Assembly: GCF_036324505.1 (NCBI RefSeq)
Contig: NC_086366.1
Location: 5,825,427 to 5,889,426 of the forward strand
Length of the DNA stretch: 64,000 nt
From: Eleginops maclovinus
Taxonomy: Eukaryota > Chordata > Actinopteri > Perciformes > Eleginopidae
Reading direction: 5' to 3'
Under the pieces are notes generated by a model. It worked only from the letters and a program-made list of their open reading frames with translations, was not told where the DNA came from and did no database searches. Shown piece by piece: positions 28,667 through 63,943 of this stretch (position 1 is the stretch's first letter; each line of letters opens with the position of its first letter). The position numbers were made by a program, and so were the translations under genes.

Positions 28667-29349
28667 ACAAACACAATTGCACACATACCGTGCTCCAAAA
28701 AACCCACCGCAGTGACCTTTCAGATGCAGATTGAACAGCGGCTTCTCTCCGCTGCCAAAATGTCAACATCTTCTGCTCTTTCTCGGCGTCAGAGACGAGC
28801 CAAGTTGGCAGCAGGTTAGCCTTCACGTCTCTGCACATTGGCTGAACACACACACAATGTCCTGTGCACAGCGTTCTCGTTATTTCATTTGTCAAAGGGA
28901 TATCCATCCCCACGTAATACACTCAACAGTCCTGAAAATAGACAACCATGCCTATGGCCGCTGTGTCACATTAACACAGAGTGGTGCAATCTTATCTGTG
29001 TGTTTCTTTACGAGCACACGATGAAATCTGGAGGTTGTCGGAGCGTTGGGATGAAGCTCTTGTTTTGGGACTGAGCCCTGCCTGAAGGGTCATCATAACT
29101 CTGCCAAAGGGAAGCTGAGCCGGTGTCATCGCAGTCTTGGTAGTTAAGGATCCCAGCACCAGGGTCTAGCTGACCAGATAAGTAATGTTTATCTGACCGC
29201 AGCTACACCTCCGCACCTACAGCACAGTTCAACTTCTAGTGTGTAGTGTTTGACCGGGCTTTAGTTGAGTGAAATCACTGAAATAAATTCAGTTATCTGC
29301 ACATAACATTACTTCAGAAGATCTTCTCCCACACACTCCCCCACTGCCT

Positions 29350-29465
29350 GAAAAGCCTTCATTGGACTCCTTTGTTTAATTCCTGAACACAGGGACATCA
29401 CTTTGTAACACTCGAGCTCCGATTGGCTAGCAACACATTTTACCAATGGATACATGGAATGGAAA
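29350..29465 (-). mobile_element. TTAA-MITE fragment
   Basis: CTTCATTGGACTCCTTTGTT followed by CAGGGACATCACTTTGTAAC and a worn GATTGGCTAGC, as in the 26645 copy. Confidence 0.5.
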
Positions 29466-29491
29466 AAATAGATGTAATGATCTAACCACAC

Positions 29492-29510
29492 TCACACACA
29501 GACACACACA

Positions 29511-29601
<91 letters not shown>
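29492..29601. repeat. (CA)n microsatellite
   Basis: Two CAGACA interruptions near the left end; first of three arrays in 400 bp. Confidence 0.95.
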
Positions 29602-29603
<2 letters not shown>

Positions 29604-29652
29604 TTTGACTTTTTAGGAATTTTCAAGAAATAGGCCACAGAATGACACTTTG

Positions 29653-29654
<2 letters not shown>

Positions 29655-29705
<51 letters not shown>
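29655..29705. repeat. (TG)n microsatellite
   Basis: Opposite orientation to both neighbouring arrays. Confidence 0.95.
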
Positions 29706-29707
<2 letters not shown>

Positions 29708-29802
29708 TGACATGTGCATATTTTATAGCTAACACATTTTACCAACAATGAGGAAAGGGAATGAAGATCAAAGTCTGGTCTCTGGGGTCTCTGCCTCTCT
29801 CC

Positions 29803-29806
<4 letters not shown>

Positions 29807-29890
<84 letters not shown>
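29807..29890. repeat. (CA)n microsatellite
   Basis: About 84 bp; third array of the cluster. Confidence 0.95.
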
Positions 29891-29891
<1 letters not shown>

Positions 29892-30490
29892 TCACAGATT
29901 GGCTTGCATGCAAGTTCACGCCAAAGCGTGCAACCCTGAGGGTGAGGAAACTATTTATGGTGAAAGTGGGCAGAAAGTGTAAACACATGTCTGGCATCCT
30001 TTGAAAAGACAAATATTTCACTCCTTTCCCTCCCTTCATCTCTCTGAGGGACCCCTCCCCCTCCCTTCATCTCCTCCACCATCCACCTCTACCATATCAC
30101 ATTTTCCTCCATGCCTTTTAGCCGAAGGGGGGGACATAAATCACAGGACACGAAGGAGATAGAAGTGGAGAAGCACACGCAACCATTTGAGCAAATGTCT
30201 GAAAGGGAGAGACATTATGGAGGAGGTGGGGGAGGGGGGGGGTGACAGAGATGTCACCACACTCTGAAACTGTTGCATGGCGCCTCCAGTGCCGTCACAC
30301 AGGTGCTCCTTCTGCCATCCCCTGATCCCTTCATCACCCGGACTCAAGGATATCATGTTTATGTCAAGTCTGATATCATCCTACTGCAATCTGAGGCCTG
30401 GTGGGGGGGGCGGGGGGGAGTAAAAAAAAGTTTTAAAAATGAGTATCTGTTGAGAGTATCTAAGTACATGTATTCAAGTATTTTACTTAA

Positions 30491-30820
30491 AGAGGTCCTA
30501 TTATTCTTTTTTCCTTCTCTGTAGTTTGTTGAATAGGTTTTTGTAAATGGTCGCATTAGTAGCTAACACTCCAACACATTGTACGTGTTATGCTAAGGGT
30601 AGGGACATCTCTAAGCCCTTGACAAATCCCAACAGAGCCAGGCAGCTAACCAATCAGAGCAGACTGGATTATGGTTTCAGACAGAGGGTGAAAAGAGGTG
30701 CTGCAGCACAGGCAGTATGAGAAAAAATAGACCCTTTTTGAACATTAAAGCATGGAGACATGTCACAGTAGAGGCACTTAATACAAATATGAACATGAAA
30801 ATGAGCAGAACATGTCCTCT
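30491..30820 (-). mobile_element. TTAA-MITE copy nested in another MITE
   Basis: 330 bp between TTAA at 30487-30490 and TTAA at 30821-30824. It splits the host sequence TATTTTAC-TTAA-GTACAATTTTGAG, which belongs to the GTGGAAAGTA family. Confidence 0.75.
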
Positions 30821-30866
30821 TTAAGTACAATTTTGAGATGATTCTGTAAAAAAATGTTCCGTTTCT

Positions 30867-31211
30867 ACACTGGATAAGCAGTTAGCAGAATAAAGCTGTG
30901 TTGTGTGGATCGCCCCGTGGAAAGAACTGGAGTAACCAAAACTTTTTAGAGGAAACGGAACTATAAATGCCTTCTATGAACTCATGCCACATTTCAGTGA
31001 TAAAAGATAAATGTGATGAATAATTGTTGTTCCTCTTTTAACCGTCAGAAGCAGAGGATGTTGTCTGACCACACGCCTGCTCACTCAGACTATATGTGAA
31101 TTATTTTGGTGGTGGCCCGGGGGACTTCCATAATATCCAACACTGTGGAAAATTGCTTCAGTAACCACTTATTTTTTGGAAACTTTTCAAATAGAAAAAG
31201 GCCGTATTTCA
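30867..31211 (+). repeat. interspersed repeat, copy 1
   Basis: From ACACTGGATAAGCAGTTAGC to AAAGGCCGTATTTCAT. Collinear with 33659-34205: GAGTAACCAAAA, GAGGAAACGGA, AATTGTTGTTCCTCTTTT, GACTTCCA(T/C)AATATCCAACA. Confidence 0.6.
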
Positions 31212-31562
31212 TCTGAATGAATGTCACACACTCCTCATCAGGCCTACTTTTTCTTTGATATCAGAAATCCTCCATTATTTGAAGCTGCAGAAATATAAAT
31301 AAATAACACGTGCTAAGAGACTCATGTTGATCTTATAGCCTTAGAAAGCCTGTGGCACAATGGTGCTATCTTTACACAGCACTGACACACACACACACAC
31401 ACACGCAAGAGGGCCTCGCAGAGTTTAGCTGTGGGCGAGTGAGGGGAGATAACTCAGAAAGAATTTGTCACTATGATAGGTGATTTGTCATAAACGCTCC
31501 TCGGGGTCCGATCACAGTGAGCTCAAACATACCAGTACTGCCAGGCACGATGGCCGCAGGAG

Positions 31563-31565
<3 letters not shown>

Positions 31566-31603
<38 letters not shown>
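31566..31603. repeat. (TG)n microsatellite
   Basis: About 38 bp. Confidence 0.9.
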
Positions 31604-31605
<2 letters not shown>

Positions 31606-31895
31606 CCGTGTTTGCTGTGGCTGGTCAGTAAGTGTGTTGGCCTCTGTAGTTTTTGTCTCTTACCACCAAAGCCAAAGTAATCTGGCACAAACATAAGAAT
31701 TTAAACATGAGGATAAAAGGGAGATAGGGGGAGGGAGGGAGAGATCAACAGCCCTGCCTGGCATTGTGTTGGCAGGCCTTTTGGCATCACCCCCACCCTC
31801 CCTCCCTTTTCCTTCACCCCTGAAGTGCGCCGTTAATCCTTAAACTCTATCCCCATTTAAAGACAGGGACATCACGCAAACCTGCATGTCTGCAT

Positions 31896-33658
<1,763 letters not shown>

Positions 33659-34205
33659 ACACTGGATAAATTGTTGTGTATTTAGTTTAGCTGCAGTTAG
33701 CTAAATAAATAATTGTTGTGGATTGCTCTCTTTCTTTGGAAAGCACTTGAGTAACCAAAAAAATGAGAGGAAACGGATATATAAGTTCCTTTTATGAACT
33801 CAGTCCATATTTCAGTTATAAAAGATTAATGTGATGAAGAATTGTTGTTCCTCTTTTCACCATCAGGGGCGACCACACTGGCATGTGGTTGGGTGACCAC
33901 ATGCCAGTCAGATTATTTGTGAGTTATTGTTGTAGTGAACCGGAGACTTCCACAATATCCAACACTTTATAGAGTTAGCTTATGTCTAGTAACAAATTCA
34001 GGACCTGAAACACATTCACCTGCACTTAACACACTGGTATGACTGGCTTTCCTTTTTGTTTTAAGTTATATCGCTATGGTTTTTGCACTTGTTGTAAGTC
34101 ACTTTGGATAAAAGCGTCAGCAAAATCAAATGTAATGTAACTGTGGGACATTGCTTCATTACCCACATTACATTTTTAGAAACGTTTCCAATAAGCCTGA
34201 TTTCA
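33659..34205 (+). repeat. interspersed repeat, copy 2, interrupted by a LINE tail
   Basis: Same landmarks as 30867-31211, but between AATATCCAACACT and GTGGGACATTGC about 170 bp is inserted. Ends about 250 bp before the ssr3 ATG. Confidence 0.6.
33968..34140 (+). mobile_element. LINE 3' end fragment
   Basis: TTGTAAGTCACTTTGGATAA and AAGCGTCAGCAAAATCAAAT, ending in ATGTAATGTAA, resemble the conserved 3' ends of fish LINEs of the L2/CR1 type. 5' truncated. Confidence 0.45.
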
Positions 34206-34459
34206 TAGTGGGGAAATATCGTTTTTTGGGCTCAAACTTACCCTGTAGTGATGGGAAAACGTGTCCAATCCCGCTGTCTTCCGGTGGGGGGCAGCAGTGA
34301 GCGGGAAAGCCTGAATCAGAAACGAAGAAGAAGAAGTAGAGAGACGTTGTATTTCCGGGTTTATGCTGACGCGTCCCTCTTCTCCTCACTCTCTACGTGT
34401 CAGTAGTCCTCTTCTGTCCGGTGCTCAGCAGCAACACAGACCGGTGAATCCGCAGAAAC
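34206..34459 (+). promoter_or_regulatory. ssr3: ssr3 promoter and 5' UTR
   Basis: Immediately upstream of the ssr3 ATG the sequence is GC-richer than its surroundings and has ETS-like TTCCGG/CTTCCGG motifs near 34278 and 34353 and an ACGTG core at 34395-34399. No TATA box is seen. The ACGTG core could be a UPR (XBP1/ATF6) site, as expected of a translocon gene, but one core is weak evidence. The start of transcription probably lies around 34380-34430. Confidence 0.5.
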
Positions 34460-36640
<2,181 letters not shown>

Positions 36641-36856
36641 AGGAGGAACAAATTATGAAATAATAGCTGGAGGGGTGAAGGGGTGGGATTGGGTTAGGAA
36701 GTGGGTGTACACTATTTTGTTTTTCACTTAAGTTAGGAATGGGGTTTGAGGGAACGAAATATCACATTTCAACTTCATGAAATTCATGATCAAATGTCTG
36801 GAGGTGCTTCTCCAGGTCTGTTTTTTGTAACAAATAAAGACACCAGGTATACTTTC
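36641..36856 (+). terminator. ssr3: ssr3 3' UTR and polyadenylation signal
   Basis: A short 3' UTR follows the stop codon. A canonical AATAAA is at 36833-36838, followed by a TGTGTTG/GTGTGTGTG-rich downstream element at about 36860-36881. Cleavage is expected near 36850-36860. Confidence 0.7.
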
Positions 36857-39800
36857 CTCTGTGTTGATCTCGTGTGTGTGTGCCATTCAAGGATATGAAA
36901 AGAACAGTTCACCACAAATCCAAAATATATATTTTACCTAAGTGCTATTTAATGATTTATATAAAGGATCTTTTTTAGTTTTAATTTTGGGTTGAAGAGC
37001 TCCTTTTAATATAGTTTGACAAAAAAGTGAGACACTGCTGTTTCCGTTGGCAATGCATTTATTTATAATCACACTTTCATATTGACTATTTACAGAGAAA
37101 ACACTGATCAGGAGAGAAACACTGATGGTTTGCACGTCAGTTCAACAGAACAATTTAAAAAATGTTAAGTCGTTCCCATCCCCAAAGTACAGTGGAATAA
37201 ATGACTTGACTTGCTACAAAAACAGAAGCTATTGTGTTAAAGTAGAAAATAAAGCCATATATTGTTTTCATTTCTTCGCTTTGTTCCATTTTGGCATCCA
37301 TAGTGACATTTTTAAACAAGTAAATATTTTCTAGAGCTGCAACAGTTCAACTTATTAGCACAGAAAAAAAAGTGCTAATCATTTTTACAACATTTTGATT
37401 ATTAATTTAACTAAATTTCTCATGTAAAATATGTCAAAAAAATCACCTTGGACTGAAAAAACTGGGATGGACATTTTTTTTTTACAATTTTCTGGCATGT
37501 TGTAGACACTGATTCATCAATTATTCATCTTAGTTGCTGCTTTACTATTTTCTCAGTTACCAATTTAGGCGAACACCCTAACAATTCTACTGTATTAATG
37601 CCTTACAATTCATTTTATTGGTTCCAATATTCATTTTGTCTCCTATGGGGTGTATAACTGTCCCCATAAAATGTGTTGTTCTTAAATGAAGGCCAGGATG
37701 GAACAAAGATAATGGTGTACACTCTTAAAAAAAACAAAAAAACCTGTAGGGTCAGACTGAGAAGACAGGGGTGCTAATTCCTGTTTTGTTATACCTAATT
37801 TTAAGGTACATTTCTTAATTTATTTAGTATGTAGTCGTGTAATTATCTTGATAATTGTAATACAAGAATCTGAATACATATCGTTTTGAAATCTCTTTGT
37901 TTGCAGGACAGAATCCAAACACCGTTTAACAACTTGCAATGAAAGACATCGCTGATTTTATTTCTTTCTGAAATGGGAGTCATGCCAAGGCACTATATCG
38001 GGTGAAGAAGTCTCCACACAAATATGGTCACTGACTAACAGAGAGGAGGCTTGTTGACTTGCAACAAACCAAAACAACACAATTTACCACCAGGAGTGAT
38101 AGATGTCATCCATTGCTATTTTAATATATAGCCCACATTTGAAAACACACCGTCACTGTCAACAAATAGTGCCAGATTTCTTAAGCTGTGAGCCAAACAC
38201 TGCTTTTTGATGCTTTGTTCCAATATTTATTATTTCTGGTTAAAGTCTGCATGGGGTAGCATTTCCTTTGATCAGAATCTGAAGGGTGTTTATGCTACAA
38301 GTCAACAAATGTACATAGAGGAAAAGTGACTCAACGGAAACATGGTCAACATTTCTGCTCTCTGTGATGGCTTGTTTTCCGGATGAAAAAGAAACAGCAT
38401 GAAGGCAATACACAAGCTGAGATAAAGATGGTGCGCCTTCTTTAAATAATGCCACTGTTAGTACAGATTTCCTAGGCTGACAATGCAAGAAACAAAAACA
38501 AAAAAAACAGACCCTTTAATCCTTATAAATACTATAAATAATGTCCACACACCAGAAATGAATACTGTGTGAAGTTAGGCTGGAGGAGGACTGTATGAAG
38601 AGAGACTGAAACACTGAAGCAGTAATCCTACTGAAGAGCAACAAAATAACTGTATTTACATCTTATTTATATATTATATATCAGCCATACAGTACTGTGA
38701 AGTCCTCATCTGCACGGGAGGCTTCTTCATGGTTTTGCTTATGTTACAAGGTATGCTTTGTACACGTAAAATCCCCATTTTTCTCAAGACAAAATGTCAA
38801 AATAAAGTTCTATCATTTATCTACTCTACAATAAATACTGTCCTATTTTTTTTGTCACATACCTATGCGTCTTTTGAGCCATAAACAAGCAATATTTTGC
38901 AGTTATCATAACCAATGTCGGCCAGGATGTAGTCATCCTTTCATTACATTTAATCCTTTTCTGCAGGGTTCATTCAGCAGTGCAGGTTCAGTTCACAGGC
39001 AGAACAGGAGATACATGTCTCTGTAATGAAAGCAAACCGAGAGAAAAGTAGTCCACGTCTTTCGCAAAATAATTTGCGTTATTTCTCTCTTCTAGAATCT
39101 ACTGGAGCAGAGCAGCAGTTCCTGGGAAAGACCACACGGGGGCGACATGCTTCACTCTCTCCCATCACAACAACGTCCCACAATCCGTTGCTTGCAGACA
39201 CGCCTGCAGCATTTCTGCTCAAAATCCTTTCTGATGTGCTTTGTAGAAAAGTAAACAGAGGCACACTGTCGCAGGAGGAACATGCACCTGCTGGTTAATA
39301 ACACTCAGGGTTTGCAGCCTAGAACATCTACTGAATAACTATCTGTGCTATACTGAATACAGGACTGAGTACATTTGGTAGAAGCTAATTCAAGCTAATA
39401 GGGAAATGTTTTGTCGAGGCCTCATCCAAAAAAGGTCAAGAGCATTGTCATTGCTAAAGCTCCTGGGAAAAACATTTTATCTCTCGACACGAGCGTGCAC
39501 CTCTGACACGAGAGGTGAACAGTAATGAGCTCGCATGGTCATTTTTCTGCTGCGCTGCATAACAATTTAATGATAGCGCTGTCTAACTCTAGGGGTGTTC
39601 ATGCAACTGAGGCTCCTTCATGTGTACTTTGCTAAGATACCTTTAATATTTAATAAAAGGTGCTTTTATTGATGTTTTCAGCTTGTGGTAGAGCGGTTTC
39701 TTCAGGATGAATTTTGTGCTTAAATTAAATTACTTACAGAGGATGAGTAATTGAGAGGATGGGAAGCAGCATATCATAACAACAACTACTATCAAGGTGC

Positions 39801-40293
39801 CCTTGAACAAGGCACTTTTACTTAATACTTACTTTTTCAATACTTTACTGACAACATCCCAATTAGTAATACTTTACAGTTGAAATCCCAACTGCACATG
39901 TCTACCACAAGTTATTGAGAGCTGTTCTTGCTTTGTGACTTGAGCTGGAAAATGTATTTAATTACATTTCTAAATAAATAAACTGAAGGGATACGCTCGG
40001 AATAAATAAGTATGGGTAAAACTAAGCTCTGCATAGTTATTTTTGAATGGACGGACGCTGAAAGGGGTTTTGGGGGGAGTTTTGAGGCTGCAAAGAAGCT
40101 GAGGTTGTGAAGCGTCTCTTGGCTCAGCTGGACCTGAGAGGAACCCGGGATCTGAGTGGGACGAGGCTTTCTGTTCCAGGCTGAAGTGAGCTAGAGCCGA
40201 GTCGTGGCCAAAGTAGAGAACCGTGAACATTGAACAGCGGCGGGTCCATGGTAGCAGTATGGTGACGTAGTTAGGTGATCAAGGGAGGCTGGT
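36857..40293 (-). other. kcnab1: kcnab1 3' UTR and/or intergenic space
   Basis: Lies between the ssr3 polyadenylation site and the kcnab1 stop codon. Minus-strand AATAAA hexamers occur at 38226-38231 and 37058-37063 and are candidate kcnab1 polyadenylation signals, implying a 3' UTR of about 2-3.2 kb. No coding region is supported. A short SINE remnant (AAGGTGCCCTTGAACAAGGC) lies at about 39795-39820. Confidence 0.4.
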
Positions 40294-59141
<18,848 letters not shown>

Positions 59142-59177
59142 CTGCAGGGAAGAGAGACACATTTAAACACAATACAT

Positions 59178-59179
<2 letters not shown>

Positions 59180-59270
<91 letters not shown>
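59180..59270. repeat. (GT)n microsatellite near a kcnab1 acceptor
   Basis: About 91 bp; (CA)n on the sense strand, 38 nt upstream of the acceptor at 59142. Confidence 0.95.
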
Positions 59271-59271
<1 letters not shown>

Positions 59272-60177
59272 ATCCTGCTGTAAACACTGCAAATCCCTGG
59301 GCTGTGTCAAAATCGTTAGAGGAAGGATGTGAAGATCCCGAGAGAGAGCTGCAGCTCAATACTGAGGGATCACCTTCAGAGAGTTAGCACTTCCTGTCTT
59401 CACCGGAGACTGTTTGACGTCGTGCATGTTTGAAAGACTTTACTTCCCCTGTCCTTGCGTGTTAATGTCTGTGTGTGTGTGTGGGTGTGTGTTCATCTGA
59501 CTTTCTATGCTCCCGATTGTCCTGCATAAGAGACTTTAAGGTTGTTTTGAAATTGTCAATATTTTTTTAGGAAAGTAAACTGAGGGAAATGACCCGGAAG
59601 TACATACATTAAATATGTGTAGGCCAACCCCGATAAAAAAACAACCTACTTACAGTGATGAAGAGAATAATGCAAACCCCTCCAGCTGATTCTCCTTTTT
59701 TGGGTTATTTATAAAGTCCATTCAGGCTATAAAACTGCTCTATCTGTTCTCTTTATCCCCCTGTTGAGGCCATTTCACTCACTCAGTGTCTGAGTACTCA
59801 CAATTTCACACCAAATAAATGAAACAGATTTCTCCTCTGACTCTGTTGACCTCCACTGCTCGACTGTCATAAAACAATTGATGCACCTCAGAGACCGGCG
59901 ACGACGTAACAGCACTTAACCATCTGCTCTTTCCAAAAAGAAACGATGTTATGATTTAATAACAACATACCATCAACTCCACTGAGGTTCAACTCACAGA
60001 TGACACCCTGCGGATACACTGGATCTGTTGCTGCATAATGATGTGATCCTCTTGGTTGTTTTCCCTTTCCCGTAGTGTGTTATATAGGTTTGTGTGCACG
60101 TAACTGGTTTGCAAAGGCCAAAATCCCAACGTTTCCTCAAGAGGGAGTTTCTCTCCAACACACACTGCCTGATACGC

Positions 60178-60443
60178 CCCCCATTGGACTCCTTTGTTTA
60201 CTTCAGGAATATGGGCTAAGGGGCGGGACATATCCAAGCAGTCAACCAATCACAACAGAGCCGGCCAGCTAACACATCTAAGAAATAAGACTGGGCTCTG
60301 GTTTCAGACAGAGGGTGAAAAGAGGGGCTGCAGCACAGGCAGTATGAGAAAAATAAAGAGCTTTCTGAACATTAAGGCATGGAGACATGTCCCAGTAGAG
60401 AGATAAAATTAACCTGAAGATGAGCAGAATGTGTACTCTTTAA
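60178..60443 (-). mobile_element. TTAA-MITE copy in a kcnab1 intron
   Basis: CCCATTGGACTCCTTTGTTT, family core, ending GTGTACTCT|TTAA. Confidence 0.6.
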
Positions 60444-60675
60444 AAAGGAGCTTCAAGCAGCAGTTCTCAATGCGCATCATCCTTCTTTCTTTTTTTTTCT
60501 AGCAGAGGAGAGTGGGTGAAATAGAAAAGTTGCTTTTGGATATTGTTAACACCTGTAACCATGGCAACATCCTTCAACCTCAACTGCACCTACACTGCAG
60601 TCATTACCGATTGCCCTGATTATACAGGAAATGCTTTCGTTATTTCTCATGTATGCAGTGCCTTGTATAAAAGTT

Positions 60676-60677
<2 letters not shown>

Positions 60678-60770
<93 letters not shown>
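60678..60770. repeat. (TG)n microsatellite in a kcnab1 intron
   Basis: About 93 bp, uninterrupted. Confidence 0.95.
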
Positions 60771-60771
<1 letters not shown>

Positions 60772-62081
60772 AATCAGCCCTTTAAGTTCTCTGCAGTCAA
60801 ATTAGAATCACAGGTAATAACTAGCAGGATTACATATAGTGTTTGTTGTCAAAGGATCAGATTGTATTTCTTCTCTGTAAGCTGCTCTGTTCTGTAGGCT
60901 AAAACTTTAAGTGGGAATCTATACACGTACTGCCTGAATCTGCTCATGGTTTTCACCTTCTCTGGTTCATATGGTCTGCTTTTAATTCATACTTACTGAA
61001 TAACAATCTTCTCCTTTGTTCAAGATTTTATGCCGCCAAAAAATGCCTGTTAAGGTTAAAAAGTGTTCCATCTATAAACCAAGTCCAACTATAACGTTCC
61101 TTTTTGTGTTTCATCTGAATAAACCCCTACTTTGCAGCTCAGACATATACTCTGCTTTATAGTTAGTTTTTTAAAGGGGCTGGAAATTAATCCAACAAAG
61201 GTATGACTCAGACTTTCTATCTGTGGACAGACATGCTGGACCAGGCTGTAAAAGAGTCAGGAGGTCGGTTAAAGTGAGACACCGTGTGCCATGTCTCACG
61301 CTGTATACGGGTCTCAACACTGGAGGAAACGGGTTAAAAGGACTCACAGCAAATCAAAAAAAGGAAATGTATGACACCTCTTGTTAAATCTACAACTCTA
61401 GCACATCATTTTATTTCCCTTTGTCTTGTACTTTACAACTTCAACAGTTTTTTCGGTCTCTGAAGTTGTTTTACATGTTGAATCTCCTGATATACTGTAT
61501 CTATGTAGCATTTAGAATATGACTGTTATATTTATATACAGCATACACGCACACACATACACACACACCGTTCTTTGCACCTATTTTCAGATCTGTGGAA
61601 TGCCGTTGTCTCTTCTTCATGTTCTATTGATTTCTTTTATTGAGTCGCCTGAGTCCGCATATCTAAATCTGGTTATGCTTCTCTACTGTTTAAAGCAGAG
61701 GTCTGACGGGGGTGGACACAACAATACAAACACTTTAAATGTAACACAAGACAGAAAATAACGTGCTGTCTGTTATATTTTCTCACCCTGGTTGATGAAA
61801 ACAGCATCACAAACTGCGGTTCACGAATGATCAAAGTCTAATCAATTGTCAGAAGTACAAAATAATAAGCGTTGCTCTTTGTTGCAAGGCTTTTGCAATT
61901 AGTTGCGTCACATTTTTTTGTATATATTGTTGTATGGCGTATAGTAATGATCAACAACGATCATCACAGCTGGACTGATACAATCATGTACCTTTAGTGA
62001 TTATAGCAATACACACCATTTATTAAGTCCGATGCAACGTGAGGATACAACTTCATAAGTCTGATGCAATGCTTTTCTAAA

Positions 62082-62112
62082 AAGGGCATTTTGCATGATA
62101 GGGGACCTTTAA
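62082..62112 (+). mobile_element. TTAA-MITE terminal remnant
   Basis: TTTGCATGATAGGGGACC followed by TTTAA is the right inverted repeat of the family with nothing else preserved. Confidence 0.35.
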
Positions 62113-62744
62113 GATGCCGAGCCAAACAGCTGTATAATAGATTTTAAGGAGATGAAAGGTTTTTAAGTTTAAAGTTAGTTTAAAACATCTACCGCTGAAT
62201 ACTTGCATTAAGAAAGTTATTTTTGTTTTAAAATGTGTCTGAAATTGCATGTTCAAATATTCAAACAGGAATTACCTTCATGAATATGTGCAAGGAGTTC
62301 CACCAACAGAAATCTCAATGATGGAGGAAAATCATTTTTGATGTATTATAGTCAATTTGCTTTACAAAGAGAATTTTATTCAGAAAATACTGCCATCAAA
62401 CATACATTTTTAAAAATGTTTTTAAGAATAAATGTTATATAAACCAGGCTGTTTATAATGTATGATCAAACCCCTCTGTAATCCTTCAGAACATTGATGG
62501 ATATTAAACTAGAAAGCTGTGTGTATGTAAGACCAACTAAAACTGTGATTTCTGTCTCATAGTAGGAGAAGAAACTCTTTAAAGACATCTTTTCTAAAAC
62601 GTCATACATTCTTCAACACACTACAGGTACAATTTTACAAAAAGATATCTGAATACATCTTCCCCAAACCAACCGTAAGACAATACCTTTTTTGTATGAC
62701 AATTATTCTGAAAGATTTTGTTTAAGCGTTGAATGCATTTGAAA

Positions 62745-63045
62745 TAGATAGATAGAATCGGAGGATGAAACCCTCTTTATTAGTCACATACGTGCACACA
62801 GCAGAGCACACACAGTGAAATTGGAACTCTGCATTTAACCCCGTAGTACTAGGAGCAGTGGGCAGCTATTGTGCAGCGCCCGGGGAGCAATGGGGAGGGG
62901 TGCCTTGCAGGGCCTAGGAGGTGAACTGGGACCTCTCCAAGTAGCAGTCCACTTTCCATATTTCAAGTGTGTTTGGGGACTTGAACCGGCAACCCTACGA
63001 TTCACAGTCCAAGCCCCTACTGACTGAGCCACTGCTGGACTGAAT
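62745..63045 (-). mobile_element. tRNA-derived SINE, minus strand
   Basis: On the minus strand: box A TGGCTCAGTCAGTAGG (63032-63017), box B GGTTCAAGTCC (62987-62977), then a body and a TCTATCTATC tail at the low-coordinate end. Confidence 0.75.
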
Positions 63046-63444
63046 CTATAGATGCAATAGACAGCAAACACCTCAATGTGAATTTTGGATGTGTTCATTT
63101 TACTAGTCTGAAAGAAGCACTGTTATGTAAGCCCAAAGTCTGAAAAGGTGATGTTTTTGTGTCCTGCCTCAACAGATGTATTTTAGTTCTACAAGAAAAA
63201 GTAGAAAATAGAAAAGCAAGCGCTGTAGAAGTAGAGGGAGAAGGCGCTAAAGTACATATTCGTAAACCCTTTTCTGCAGAGGTACCACAGAGACACACCC
63301 TCAGGTCCATCCTCTCTGCAGAGTTTTCTGGGAGAACCATTATAAGAATGATCAATCAAAGCACCGCAGCAGAGCAGCAAGGGCAGGAATCTGAAGCTGT
63401 GTTGCATGTGCGTGGAGCGAGAAAAAAAAGAATTGCTGGTGGCT

Positions 63445-63720
63445 TGATAAATGGTAAATGGACTGTATTTATATGGTACTTTATCACGGCTTTACGACTC
63501 CTTAAAGAGCTTTCACATGTACAAGTCATCATTCATCCATTCATAAAGAAGCAGAGGCTGTCATGTAAGGTGACACATGCTCAAGGAAGCTAACATTCAC
63601 ACACCATCTGCAGCAACTTGGGGTTAAGTTTCTTACCCAAGGATACATAGACATGCTGACTGCAGGGGCTGCGATCGAACTTGCAACTGATTAAAAGACG
63701 ACCTCAAGGCCACAGTCACG
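63445..63720 (+). mobile_element. SINE-like fish repeat
   Basis: ATGGTAAATGGACTGTATTT at the start, CTCCTTAAAGAGCTTTCACA, and near the end GCGATCGAACTTGCAACTG with TTAAAAGACGACCTC. This is a widespread fish repeat; I do not assign a family name. Confidence 0.5.
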
Positions 63721-63833
63721 AGAAGTTGTGAACTCCTACATCACCTTTCTTTTCAGCCAATTAAAAATGCTCCTGCAAACTGACACACATGCTCTCTTTT
63801 TCCATATCCCCCAACCAGTTAGCATCATTGGCA

Positions 63834-63943
<110 letters not shown>

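Noticed and set aside
28731..28820. Short reading frame ending at a donor-like GCAG|GTTAGC (MSTSSALSRRQRRAKLAAG)
   Set aside because: No partner exon and no family match; basic composition alone is not evidence.
62970..63035. tRNA gene
   Set aside because: Box A and box B are present but the sequence is the head of a SINE with a body and simple-repeat tail, and no intact acceptor stem was found.
63159..63593. 144-codon ORF
   Set aside because: It overlaps a SINE-like repeat at its 3' part and has no family features or plausible splicing.
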